DNA of 64,000 nt from Ailanthus altissimus. Lineage: Eukaryota; Streptophyta; Magnoliopsida; Sapindales; Simaroubaceae. The stretch covers positions 27,626,001 to 27,690,000 of the forward strand of contig OX327700.1 in the NCBI GenBank assembly GCA_946807835.1. Direction: 5' to 3'. The position numbers and the translations under genes are program-made. The notes below the pieces were generated by a model. The model did no database searches, had not been told where the DNA came from, and worked only from the letters and a program-made list of their open reading frames with translations. Below, one piece after another: positions 50,795 through 61,982 of this stretch (position 1 is the stretch's first letter; every line of letters begins with the position of its first letter).

Positions 50795-50920
50795 TTTAAG
50801 TTGCTATTGGTATTAACTTTGTTGGTTGAAGATCTTCAAGGAGTGGAATTTTAAGTAGACAATTATATATGCTTTACGCAATCCTTGTAAGCTTCTTGTT
50901 CAAGAAATTGTCTTAAGAGT
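50795..50920 (+). repeat. Dispersed 126 bp repeat, copy 2
   Basis: Same orientation as 40445-40569 and about 95% identical. It lies just left of LINE ORF1-like sequence, so it may belong to the 5' part of that LINE; this is an inference. Confidence 0.85.
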
Positions 50921-50999
50921 GAATATGGAAATCGATCTTATCCAATACTCCAAAAATTTCCATGCTACCGTCTTAACTTCCAGCTTATTGTATTAAAGG

Positions 51000-51687
51000 T
51001 GATCAGCTGTACAGATGAAGAAGAATACCAAAATCGTATTAATTGAAGTAAATCCAATTTAATAGGTTGATTGGCTTTAAAATAGGGTTCACAACCTATT
51101 AAGATACAAGATTTGAAATCAGGACTTCAAAAATTTTAGAATCCTACACACAAATGGAATCTCTTTCCACCATCAAAAGGCTTTTATGTACTCCAATTTG
51201 AAGATATGTATGATATGTAACGTGTTTAGGGTGATAGTACTTACACGTTAAATTTGGGATCTTTTCGTCTTTATTAGTAGTAGTCGGATTTTGATCCATA
51301 CAATATTGAAATTTATAAAAACTCTTAGGTATATATTCAAATTTATGGTCTTAGTTGGGAATATTGAAGCCCAAAGATCATAATGGGTATTGCACGGGGT
51401 GTTGGTATGTCATTGCAATCGAATAGAGCTATTAGAGAAGGAATCTATGGATTCTATGCTAGGGTGTTAGTTGAGGTTGATGTTTCTATACATTTACCTC
51501 AATTCTTAACAGTTGACGAGAAGGCTTTGATTTTCAAGTAGAGGTTTATTATGAAAACTTACCACCAAAATGCTTTGGTTGCGGTAAGATTAGACATGAC
51601 ATCTCCAAATGTTGACACCAGAATTCTACTCAGAATCGTCCAATCATGCAAAATTTGGAGAAAATATTGGTCCACACAAAAACTAAG
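51000..51687 (+). pseudogene. L1-type LINE ORF1 remnant (DUF4283 and zinc knuckle), left of the nested insertion
   Basis: Readings on the plus strand follow plant LINE ORF1 order. PSKGFYVLQFED lies near 51170, then GSFRLY followed by stops and SDFDPYN near 51260-51300, then SPKIIMGIARGVGMSLQSNR and GFYARVLVEVDVSIHLPQFL at about 51366-51510. A CX2CX4HX4C zinc knuckle, CFGCGKIRHDISKC, sits at 51571-51612. Stops (for example TGA where the family has tryptophan, near 51352) and a frameshift before EVYYENLPP show that it is dead. The gypsy element splits this LINE at 51687/51688. Confidence 0.75.
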
Positions 51688-54530
51688 TGTCACGCCCCAG
51701 ACCCAAAAGATCCGACACACGACATCACTTACATTCATTCACTGCATGTGCACTCATAAATAATATTACACAAAATTTTCAACTTTCATTCAACACAGAA
51801 ATCCTTAGCAAGTTGCTAGTAAGTTCAACACTAAAATCAACCATAACCTAACATATAAATATAAACTTCTCTTGACAATATTTAAACATTCATTTCAATT
51901 TCTTTCAGAATTATAGCAATTGAATTATGACTGGGACAATTATTAAACCGGAGATACGCAGAGTTTTCTCAGAGATTAACACTCTACTACGTCACCAGTA
52001 GTAACTTTGTTACCGGGAGCCCAGAATATATCCATTGCAAATTCTTACTTAAAATCATCCAATAACCACACTTTATAAAACTTAAACCAAATCCAATCCA
52101 CACACAATGAAATAATACATAAGTATTTATTCAATAGGGACAAACCAAATATCCTATCCCACGTGTCCCCAAATGAAACACACAACAACCTAGCAACTTA
52201 GGGAACCCAAGGAACAGCAGAAGCCTTGCCAAATCCGCTAAGCACACATGCACCTTATTTACCTGAAATCACCATAAACTATAATGAGTATAAAACTCAG
52301 TAAGCATACTAATTTTTCATATATCAAATACAAATACATATATGTACACAATGCATATGTATGATATGCTGTGATCAATCAAAATCATAATCTTATCAAA
52401 TCACATATCATGTAAGCGCTTACACATTCTTTCAAAACACATAATAGGAATACCATCACTCAACTACTACTTAGTAGGACTTACATATCACATAATGAGC
52501 CAAATGTCACTCGTAGGTGACATACCGTATGAGAGGAATAGTACAAGTGAGGTCTTGAAATTACACATATATAATGCTCATGCCCGAAGGTAAAAGCCAA
52601 ACCCTCACCCTGATCATCGGTGAGTCCTCTCACATGCACCAATACGCCACCACACGAATGTGATGACTCACTCTTCCTTTAGGTACCAATAGGATCCTCC
52701 CTACATACGGAACACATAACATATACCAATCCCAAAGGAAAGGCCACACATAAAGGCTCCACAATCACATAAAATGCCTACTAAGTTAACAGTGAGTTCA
52801 AGTACCCTCAAAATACAAAATATTTCTCATGGACATATTACACTTCAAAAGCTTTCTTTATTGAACACATCTTATTTTGAAAATTCACTTACAAAAATAC
52901 ATGTATGTCCATACTCAATGTCAATGCTCACATTCAGAAACATATATTCACATTTCATATCAAAATATACTTTGACATAACATAAACATATTCTTAACCC
53001 CATTTGCAAAATCATACAAAACAATTACTATGTTTATTGTGATTTCAGTAAAAAGTCTAGTATACTTACCTCTTAACACTTTCAGCTACAAGGCTTAAAT
53101 CTCCTTAACCTATCAATGGAGATTAATCCTTTCATAAGCCTCACAATTCACACAAAATACTTTAAATAGCTTACAAAATTATACACAATGCATTTATCAC
53201 ATCAAATTGGTCTAAATATTTGGTTTCTCAAAACCTGTCATTCTGACCACTTACACTTAACAAAAATTTCTAATACATCAAATGATGTCCAATTACTCCG
53301 AAATCAGAATATATCATTCTTGACTCATATATACTTCTTATATATGAATATTATATCAAAATTCCTACACAATCCATTCCATACACACCATCGAATCCAA
53401 ACTACAAACCTGACAGGATCAAGATACTTACTGAACAGTATTCAATCTCCCAATTTTATAAAATCATATACTAACTCAAAAATTATAAAACTACCACATA
53501 ATTACTCTTGACACATATCTCAGTTCATGATAAATATTTGGCTTCCAAATAACTGCCAAAAGTATTTTAAAACTATTTTATTTCATAACTTTAAAAATCT
53601 GTTAATCAAATACTACAATGAGCTGATACACTTTAGAAATTCATAACACTTCAACCACATTGATCCAAATTCTCAATTCCGAGTATATCATATTAGACAT
53701 ATAAAATTATCATATTCCACAAATTCGTAATTTTTAAAGATCATTCAGCAGGTCAAAAATTATTTTCCACTGTATCATACTGTTTACACAGGAAATTTCT
53801 AGAATTCCAGGGTCATTTTGGTAAATTCACTACAAATTCAATTTCCGAGATTTTCAGTCGATTCAAAGTCTCAGATGATCCTAAACATGTCTAATTTCAT
53901 ATACTCAAAATTCAAAACCAGAATCGAATCACAACAAGTTATAAAATTCCTAGATCAAGAGGTTATCCAGCAGAAATTCCATAATTCATCATGATTTATC
54001 AAACTATCTTATAGATCATCATCAATTCTCATATGATCTTACGAAATACACAACAAATCCTCAATTATACATATTTTCAGAAATCAAAACTTAAAGGAAT
54101 TAACTTAATTAATACCAATAAATTGAGAAATACGTATGATATACCTCTTGAAATTCAAATTTCCAATTTCTTCTTCTTTTTCTTCTTCTTCTCCTCTTTC
54201 TCTCTCCTCTATTTCTCTCTTCTCTATCTTAAAATGGGTAGCTCGACCTAAAAATGGTAAATTAGGGTTTAAAAGTGTATTTTTATACTAAGAGGCTAAT
54301 TTTTGATATTTACGAATTTGCCCTCAAAACTTTCAAAGTATAACAATTTGGTCCCTAAAATAAATCTAAAGTCATACAAATAAACCCAATACTAATCATA
54401 TATCCTTAACCTATAAAAATATTACTAATAACAATATATAATTCAAGTATCACCAACATACAAATAAAATACGTATATTTATACATATATAAATACTTAT
54501 TCTTACCAGTCGTGGATACTGGTTACTACA
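51688..54530 (-). repeat. Tekay-type 3' LTR (2843 bp)
   Basis: Left copy on the plus strand. It is preceded by CTAAG and followed by the polypurine tract. It contains a pyrimidine-rich run at about 54166-54232 and an AGCTCGACC segment. It shows no differences from the other LTR over 51688-53454 by eye; about ten differences lie between 53455 and 54530. Confidence 0.96.
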
Positions 54531-54544
54531 ATTCTCCCCTCCTT
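54531..54544 (-). other. Tekay-type polypurine tract
   Basis: On the minus strand AAGGAGGGGAGAAT directly abuts the 3' LTR start TGTAGTAACC. This is the usual plus-strand priming site. Confidence 0.92.
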
Positions 54545-54573
54545 ATAAGAATTTCGTCCTCGAAATTCATAAC

Positions 54574-57303
54574 TTAAGCAAATAGATGAGGATACTCAGA
54601 TCTCATTTCCTCTTCTCGTTCCCAGGTTGCCTCTTCAACTGCATGGTTTCTCCATAAAACCTTTACCAAATCAATCTTCTTAGTACGAAGAATTTGCTCC
54701 TTATTGTCCAAAATCCTAATGGGCACTTCTTCATAAGTGAGATCATCCCTAAGTTGAAGTGGCTCATAGCTTAACACATGTAAGGAGTTTGAAACATATT
54801 TTCGCAACATGGACACATGGAACACATTATGAACTCCTGATAATGATGGAGGAATGGCAAGTCTATAAGCCACATCACCTATCATTTCAAGGATTTCAAA
54901 TGGACCAATGAATCTTGGACTCAACTTTCCTTTCTTGCCAAATCTCATGACTCCTTTCATTGGAGCAACCTTAAGAAATACTTTTTCACCCACCTTAAAT
55001 TCTAGATCTTTTCTTCTATTGTCTGCATAGCTTTTCTGTCTACTCTGAGCCACTTTCATTCTTTTTCTTATCTTCTCTATAACCTCACAAGTTTGCTGGA
55101 CAATCTCTGGCCCTAAAATTTTTCTCTCTCCAACTTCATCCCAATGCACAGGAGATCTACATTTTCTTCCATACAAAGCTTCATATGGGGCCATACCAAT
55201 AGTAGATTGATAACTATTGTTGTATGCAAACTCCACTAATGAAAGGTGTTTGTCCCAACTACCTTTAAAGTCTAACACACATGCCCTCAACATATCTTCT
55301 AGAATTTGAATGGTCCTTTCAGATTGGCCATCAGTCTGTGGGTGGAATGCAGTACTGAAGTTCAACTTTGTGCCCATGGCATTATGTAGGTTCTTCCAAA
55401 ATATTGAAGTAAATCGGGGATCTCTATCAGATACAATTGACACAGGTACTCCATGAAGCCTCACAATTTCATCAACATATAATTGGCCATACCTATCCAT
55501 GGAATAAGTGGTGCATATTGGAATAAAATGTGCTGATTTTGTTAGCCTATCAATAATCACCCATATGGCATTGTAGCCCTTTTGTGTACTTGGCAACCCA
55601 ACTACAAAATCCATGGCTATATGCTCCCATTTCCATTCCGGTACCAATAAAGGTTTCAATAACCCAGATGGTCTCTGATGTTCTGCCTTAACTTGCTGAC
55701 ATGTCAAACATTGCTCTATAAATTCAGCAATCTCTCTTTTCATATTAACCCACCAATAAACAGCTCGTAGGTCTCGATACATCTTGGTACCTCCCGGATG
55801 TACAGTATATGGTGAACTATGAGCTTCAGCCAAGATCTTATTTTTCAACTTATCATTATTAGGAACACAAAGTCTACCTTCAAAATGTAGAGCTCCATCA
55901 TCAAAAATAGCAAAGTTAGGCCTTTTACCCAATGGAATTTCTTCCATAATTTTCTTCAGATGCACATCATTACCTTGTGCTTCCTTAATTCTCTTAATTA
56001 GGGTAGGCTGAATGGACATACTTGCAACATAAGCCCTATCATTAGATCTTACCACTTCAATGCCAAGCTTTTCTAAATCCAACAAAATTTGCTTTTGAGT
56101 AGTCAAAAGTGCTGCCATATGTCCTGAAGATTTTCTACTCAAAGCATCTGCTACAACATTAGCTTTTCCCGGATGGTAGTTAATCGCACAGTCATAATCC
56201 TTGACTAGTTCCAACCATCGACGTTGCCTCATATTTAACTCCTTTTGAGTAAAGAAGTATTTAAGGCTTTTGTGGTCTGTGTAAATTTCACACCTTTCTC
56301 CATAAAGATAATGCCTCCAAATTTTAAGAGCAAAAACAACTGCAGCCAACTCCAAGTCATGAGTAGGGTAATTCTGCTCATAAGTCTTTAGTTGTCGTGA
56401 GGCATATGCCACTACCTTTCCATCCTGCATTAATACACACCCAAGCCCTTTCTTGGAAGCATCGCTATAAATCACAAATCCAGCAGAAGCAGAAGGGATG
56501 GTTAGTATGGGAGCAGATACTAACCGATGCTTGAGTTCTTGAAAACTTTTCTCACATTCTTCTGACCACTGAAACTTGACATTCTTTCTTGTCAATTGAG
56601 TTAAATGTGAAGCTATCTTAGAGAATCCTTCAACAAACCGTCTATAATATCCTGCCAGCCCAAGAAAACTTCGAATTTCCCCCACATTAGTTGGTCTGGA
56701 CCAATTCACCACTGCTTCAATTTTGCTTGGATCCACTGAAATTCCCTTTGAGGAAACAACATGTCCCAAAAATACCATTCGATCTAGCCAGAATTCACAT
56801 TTCTTGAATTTTGCATAAAGCTGCTTCTCCCTTAACACTTGTAGGACTTTTCTTAAGTGTTCTTCATGTTCTCCCTTACTCTTAGAGTACACTAGGATGT
56901 CATCAATAAACACAATAACAAACCTATCCAAATAATCCTTGAATACTCTATTCATTAAATCCATAAAGGCAGCAGGTGCATTTGTCAACCCAAATGGCAT
57001 AACAATAAACTCATAATGCCCATATCTGGTACGAAATGCAGTCTTTGGAATGTCTTCTTTCTTGATCTTCAATTGATGATAGCCAGAACGAAGATCAATT
57101 TTTGAGAATACACAAGCTCCTTGCAACTGATCGAATAAATCATCGATTCGTGGAAGTGGATATTTATTCTTTACAGTCACACGGTTCAACTCTCGATAGT
57201 CAATACATAATCTCATTGAACCATCTTTCTTCTTAACAAAAAGAACTGGAGCAACCCCAAGGTGAAACACTCGGGCGAATAAACCCCTTCTCAAGCAATT
57301 CAT
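54574..57303 (-). CDS. Tekay-type pol: RT, RNase H, integrase, chromodomain-like end
   Basis: An uninterrupted 909-residue frame; the native N-terminus lies in the other frame, so the first ~17 residues are artefactual. RT runs over about 18-260 with the catalytic FIDD at 133-136. RNase H starts with [10 protein letters not shown] (D281). The integrase zinc finger uses H495, H502, C534 and C537; its catalytic triad is D565, D626 and E662, with the normal 35-residue gap between the last two. The C-terminal part ends [18 protein letters not shown], a chromodomain-like tail thought to guide integration. All catalytic residues are present; only the upstream frameshift is damaging. Confidence 0.94.
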   Translation of the reverse strand: MNCLRRGLFARVFHLGVAPVLFVKKKDGSMRLCIDYRELNRVTVKNKYPLPRIDDLFDQLQGACVFSKIDLRSGYHQLKIKKEDIPKTAFRTRYGHYEFIVMPFGLTNAPAAFMDLMNRVFKDYLDRFVIVFIDDILVYSKSKGEHEEHLRKVLQVLREKQLYAKFKKCEFWLDRMVFLGHVVSSKGISVDPSKIEAVVNWSRPTNVGEIRSFLGLAGYYRRFVEGFSKIASHLTQLTRKNVKFQWSEECEKSFQELKHRLVSAPILTIPSASAGFVIYSDASKKGLGCVLMQDGKVVAYASRQLKTYEQNYPTHDLELAAVVFALKIWRHYLYGERCEIYTDHKSLKYFFTQKELNMRQRRWLELVKDYDCAINYHPGKANVVADALSRKSSGHMAALLTTQKQILLDLEKLGIEVVRSNDRAYVASMSIQPTLIKRIKEAQGNDVHLKKIMEEIPLGKRPNFAIFDDGALHFEGRLCVPNNDKLKNKILAEAHSSPYTVHPGGTKMYRDLRAVYWWVNMKREIAEFIEQCLTCQQVKAEHQRPSGLLKPLLVPEWKWEHIAMDFVVGLPSTQKGYNAIWVIIDRLTKSAHFIPICTTYSMDRYGQLYVDEIVRLHGVPVSIVSDRDPRFTSIFWKNLHNAMGTKLNFSTAFHPQTDGQSERTIQILEDMLRACVLDFKGSWDKHLSLVEFAYNNSYQSTIGMAPYEALYGRKCRSPVHWDEVGERKILGPEIVQQTCEVIEKIRKRMKVAQSRQKSYADNRRKDLEFKVGEKVFLKVAPMKGVMRFGKKGKLSPRFIGPFEILEMIGDVAYRLAIPPSLSGVHNVFHVSMLRKYVSNSLHVLSYEPLQLRDDLTYEEVPIRILDNKEQILRTKKIDLVKVLWRNHAVEEATWEREEEMRSEYPHLFA

Positions 57304-58975
57304 GTAGCTGTTCCTTCAACTCTTTAAGCTCTACTGGTGCCATACGATAAGGTGTTTTAGATATAGGACTGGTTCCTGGCAGAAGTTCTATAGTGAATTC
57401 AATCTCTCGATCTGGTGGAACTCCAGGTAAATCTTCAAGGAATACATCTATAAACTCATTCACCCCTGGAACATCTTGGATTTTCATTTCTTCTTTCTTT
57501 GTATCCACTACAGTCGCTAAGAAACACTGACAACCCTTCTTAAGACTTTTCCAAGCTTGTAAAGCAGATATTACTTTTGGCAAAGAGCATAACTTAGAAC
57601 CAATAAAACTAAACTCAGGCTCCCCGGGTGGTTGGAAAACAACTTCTTTCTCAAAGCATTTAACATTAGCATGGTACATAGACAACCAATCCATGCCAAA
57701 TATAACATCAAAATCATACATATTCAAGATAATCAAATCTGCTTGTAGCACCTTATCTCCTATTTCAATTTTACATGATTTTACCACATTTATAGCACAC
57801 ATCAAATCTCCAGAAGGAGTTGCAACACATAAATCTACACCCAAAGGTTCTGGCATAACCCTCATATTACTAACAAATGCATGGGACACAAATGAATGGG
57901 TAGAACCTGAATCAAAAAGAGCTAAACCATGTTGGCCAGATATGGAAATTGTACCTGTCACCACAGAAGGTGAATCATCTGCTTCTTTTCTGGTAAGAGC
58001 ATAGACTCTTGCTTGAGCTTTCTGATCTTTTTTAAATCCTCCATGATCATTCTTCATCTCTGGACAATCCTGAATAAAATGACCAATCTTTCTACACTTA
58101 AAACAAGCTCCACTTTTCCTGAAACACACCCCTCCATGTGGTCTCCCACATGTATCACATAATGGAAAATCCTTCTTTTCAATGTCATCATTCCTATGCC
58201 TCTTCTTTCCTTTCCACCTGTCAAACTTTTTATGATTATTTTTAACCCAGGGTCTCTTTTCTGATCGATGATAACCCACATGTTTGGACTCAGATGGTGC
58301 TGCCAATTCTTCATCCCTTGCTAATATTTCAGCCCTCTGTAGTACTGCACTGTATGTCTGTAAATCAAGGACAGAGAGTAACCTTCTCACTTCTGGTTTA
58401 AGACCCATCTGAAACCTCTTGGCCTTACGTGCTTCTGTGTCTACTAAGTGGGGAGCAAACCTGGACAACTCCTCAAACTTCCTCTCATATTCTGTTACTG
58501 ACATTTTGCCCTGAGTAAGGTGGATAAATTCTGCCTCTTTCTCATCTCTTAGGGACTGGGGAAAGTATTTTTCATTAAATACTTCCTTGAATCTTTCCCA
58601 TATTATCTTGTTCTTATCAATATTCAGTGTCCGCATGGTCATCTCCCACCAATGACTGGCTCTCTCCTTAAGCATGTAAGTGGCACAACTTACTTTATGT
58701 GAATCTGAACATTCGAGGAGGCTGAATATCTTTTCCAACTCACGGATCCACTCCTCAGCAACCAGCGGGTCTTTTGAGCCTTCAAATGATGGTGGTTGCA
58801 ATTTTCTGAATTGCTCAATAACATAGAATTTATCATTATGGTCTGCTTTGGGTCGTTGTTGTTGAAGCACATTATTCACTGCTTGAACAATATTTTGGAT
58901 GGTAGCAGGGTTTTCTCCTGAAGTACTCTCATTCACAGTATCAGCACTTCTAGTAATTCTTGGATTACGCCCCAT
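57233..58975 (-). CDS. Tekay-type gag-protease and first part of RT, frame ends early
   Basis: The frame is open from 59089, but the likely start is the ATG at 58975 ([10 protein letters not shown]), giving about 580 residues. The retrotransposon gag domain has [20 protein letters not shown] and [16 protein letters not shown] knuckle follows, [14 protein letters not shown]. The aspartic protease has [13 protein letters not shown] and later [13 protein letters not shown]. The frame then enters the RT lead-in ([20 protein letters not shown]) and ends at 57233 in an unrelated tail. The rest of RT continues in the frame of the next entry, so a one-base insertion at 57253-57254 splits one polyprotein into two open frames. 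Confidence 0.92.
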   Translation of the reverse strand: MGRNPRITRSADTVNESTSGENPATIQNIVQAVNNVLQQQRPKADHNDKFYVIEQFRKLQPPSFEGSKDPLVAEEWIRELEKIFSLLECSDSHKVSCATYMLKERASHWWEMTMRTLNIDKNKIIWERFKEVFNEKYFPQSLRDEKEAEFIHLTQGKMSVTEYERKFEELSRFAPHLVDTEARKAKRFQMGLKPEVRRLLSVLDLQTYSAVLQRAEILARDEELAAPSESKHVGYHRSEKRPWVKNNHKKFDRWKGKKRHRNDDIEKKDFPLCDTCGRPHGGVCFRKSGACFKCRKIGHFIQDCPEMKNDHGGFKKDQKAQARVYALTRKEADDSPSVVTGTISISGQHGLALFDSGSTHSFVSHAFVSNMRVMPEPLGVDLCVATPSGDLMCAINVVKSCKIEIGDKVLQADLIILNMYDFDVIFGMDWLSMYHANVKCFEKEVVFQPPGEPEFSFIGSKLCSLPKVISALQAWKSLKKGCQCFLATVVDTKKEEMKIQDVPGVNEFIDVFLEDLPGVPPDREIEFTIELLPGTSPISKTPYRMAPVELKELKEQLHELLEKGFIRPSVSPWGCSSSFC

Positions 58976-59114
58976 CTTTTCAAAATCACAAAGATAAGTA
59001 AGTAAGATATCAAATAAATCAATATACATAAATAAGCACACATACAATCTTAAGGATTTGGCATCGGCTGGGTTCCCTTGACTAGACACATAAAGTCTAC
59101 AGAATCATATCTTA

Positions 59115-59126
59115 GCTCTGATACCA
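59115..59126 (-). other. Tekay-type primer-binding site (initiator tRNA-Met)
   Basis: On the minus strand TGGTATCAGAGC, complementary to the initiator tRNA-Met 3' end, 8 bases inside the 5' LTR edge. Confidence 0.93.
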
Positions 59127-59134
59127 CTAATAGC

Positions 59135-61977
59135 TGTCACGCCCCAGACCCAAAAGATCCGACACACGACATCACTTACATTCATTCACTGCATGTGCAC
59201 TCATAAATAATATTACACAAAATTTTCAACTTTCATTCAACACAGAAATCCTTAGCAAGTTGCTAGTAAGTTCAACACTAAAATCAACCATAACCTAACA
59301 TATAAATATAAACTTCTCTTGACAATATTTAAACATTCATTTCAATTTCTTTCAGAATTATAGCAATTGAATTATGACTGGGACAATTATTAAACCGGAG
59401 ATACGCAGAGTTTTCTCAGAGATTAACACTCTACTACGTCACCAGTAGTAACTTTGTTACCGGGAGCCCAGAATATATCCATTGCAAATTCTTACTTAAA
59501 ATCATCCAATAACCACACTTTATAAAACTTAAACCAAATCCAATCCACACACAATGAAATAATACATAAGTATTTATTCAATAGGGACAAACCAAATATC
59601 CTATCCCACGTGTCCCCAAATGAAACACACAACAACCTAGCAACTTAGGGAACCCAAGGAACAGCAGAAGCCTTGCCAAATCCGCTAAGCACACATGCAC
59701 CTTATTTACCTGAAATCACCATAAACTATAATGAGTATAAAACTCAGTAAGCATACTAATTTTTCATATATCAAATACAAATACATATATGTACACAATG
59801 CATATGTATGATATGCTGTGATCAATCAAAATCATAATCTTATCAAATCACATATCATGTAAGCGCTTACACATTCTTTCAAAACACATAATAGGAATAC
59901 CATCACTCAACTACTACTTAGTAGGACTTACATATCACATAATGAGCCAAATGTCACTCGTAGGTGACATACCGTATGAGAGGAATAGTACAAGTGAGGT
60001 CTTGAAATTACACATATATAATGCTCATGCCCGAAGGTAAAAGCCAAACCCTCACCCTGATCATCGGTGAGTCCTCTCACATGCACCAATACGCCACCAC
60101 ACGAATGTGATGACTCACTCTTCCTTTAGGTACCAATAGGATCCTCCCTACATACGGAACACATAACATATACCAATCCCAAAGGAAAGGCCACACATAA
60201 AGGCTCCACAATCACATAAAATGCCTACTAAGTTAACAGTGAGTTCAAGTACCCTCAAAATACAAAATATTTCTCATGGACATATTACACTTCAAAAGCT
60301 TTCTTTATTGAACACATCTTATTTTGAAAATTCACTTACAAAAATACATGTATGTCCATACTCAATGTCAATGCTCACATTCAGAAACATATATTCACAT
60401 TTCATATCAAAATATACTTTGACATAACATAAACATATTCTTAACCCCATTTGCAAAATCATACAAAACAATTACTATGTTTATTGTGATTTCAGTAAAA
60501 AGTCTAGTATACTTACCTCTTAACACTTTCAGCTACAAGGCTTAAATCTCCTTAACCTATCAATGGAGATTAATCCTTTCATAAGCCTCACAATTCACAC
60601 AAAATACTTTAAATAGCTTACAAAATTATACACAATGCATTTATCACATCAAATTGGTCTAAATATTTGGTTTCTCAAAACCTGTCATTCTGACCACTTA
60701 CACTTAACAAAAATTTCTAATACATCAAATGATGTCCAATTACTCCGAAATCAGAATATATCATTCTTGACTCATATATACTTCTTATATATGAATATTA
60801 TATCAAAATTCCTACACAATCCATTCCATACACACCATCGAATCCAAACTACAAACCTGACAGGATCAAGATACTTACTGAACAGTATTCAATCTCCCAA
60901 GTTTATAAAATCATATACTAACTCAAAAATTATAAAACTACCACATAATTACTCTTGACACATATCTCAGTTCATGATAAATATTTGGCTTCCAAATAAC
61001 TGCCAAAAGTATTTTAAAACTATTTTATTTCATAACTTTAAAAATCTGTTAATCAAATACTACAATGAGCTGATACACTTTAGAAATTCATAACACTTCA
61101 ACCACATTGATCCAAATTCTTAATTCCGAGTATATCATATTAGACATATAAAATTATCATATTCCACAAATTCGTAATTTTTAAAGATCATTCAGCAGGT
61201 CAAAAATTATTTTCCACTGTATCATACTGTTTACACAGGAAATTTCCAGAATTCCAGGGTCATTTTGGTAAATTCACTACAAATTCAATTTCCGAGATTT
61301 TCAGTCGATTCAAAGTCTCAGATGATCCTAAACATGTCTAATTTCATATACTCAAAATATAAAACCAGAATCGAATCACAACAATTTATAAAATTCCTAG
61401 ATCAAGAGGTTATCAAGCAGAAATTCCATAATTCATCATGATTTATCAAACTATCTTATAGATCATCATCAATTCTCATATGATCTTACGAAATACACAA
61501 CAAATCCTCAATTATACATATTTTCAGAAATCAAAACTTAAAGGAATTAACTTAATTAATACCAATAAATTGAGAAATACGTATGATATACCTCTTGAAA
61601 TTCAAATTTCCAATTTCTTCTTCTTTTTCTTCTTCTTCTCCTCTTTCTCTCTCCTCTATTTCTCTCTTCTCTCTCTTAAAATGGGTAGCTCGACCTAAAA
61701 ATGGTAAATTAGGGTTTAAAAGTGTATTTTTATACTAAGAGGCTAATTTTTGATATTTACGAATTTGCCCCCAAAACTTTCAAAGTATAACAATTTGGTC
61801 CCTAAAATAAATCTAAAGTCATACAAATAAACCCAATACTAATCGTATATCCTTAACCTATAAAAATATTACTAATAACAATATATAATTCAAGTATCAC
61901 CAACATACAAATAAAATACGTATATTTATACATATATAAATACTTATTCTTACCAGTCGTGGATACTGGTTACTACA
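59135..61977 (-). repeat. Tekay-type 5' LTR (2843 bp)
   Basis: Right copy on the plus strand and promoter LTR of the element, followed outside by CTAAG. It is the same length as the left copy. Short open frames inside both LTRs are LTR sequence and not genes. Confidence 0.96.
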
Positions 61978-61982
61978 CTAAG

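Larger units (their letters stand above)
51688..61977 (-). mobile_element. Complete young Ty3/gypsy chromovirus (Tekay/Del type), 10,290 bp
   Basis: Both LTRs are 2843 bp and read TGTCACGCCCC...TACTACA on the plus strand. Perfect 5 bp target-site duplications CTAAG lie at 51683-51687 and 61978-61982. The primer-binding site, gag, protease, RT, RNase H, integrase, C-terminal chromodomain-like end and polypurine tract follow in standard order on the minus strand. LTRs differ at about ten positions (roughly 0.35%), so insertion was very recent. The only coding lesion I can see is one extra base at the start of the RT region (57253-57254). Tekay lineage is inferred from the LTR length and the end [20 protein letters not shown]. 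Confidence 0.96.

Noticed and set aside
52774..53511. Open frames of 68 and 107 residues repeated at 60221-60958
   Set aside because: They recur because they lie in the two LTRs; no protein features, and antisense to the element.
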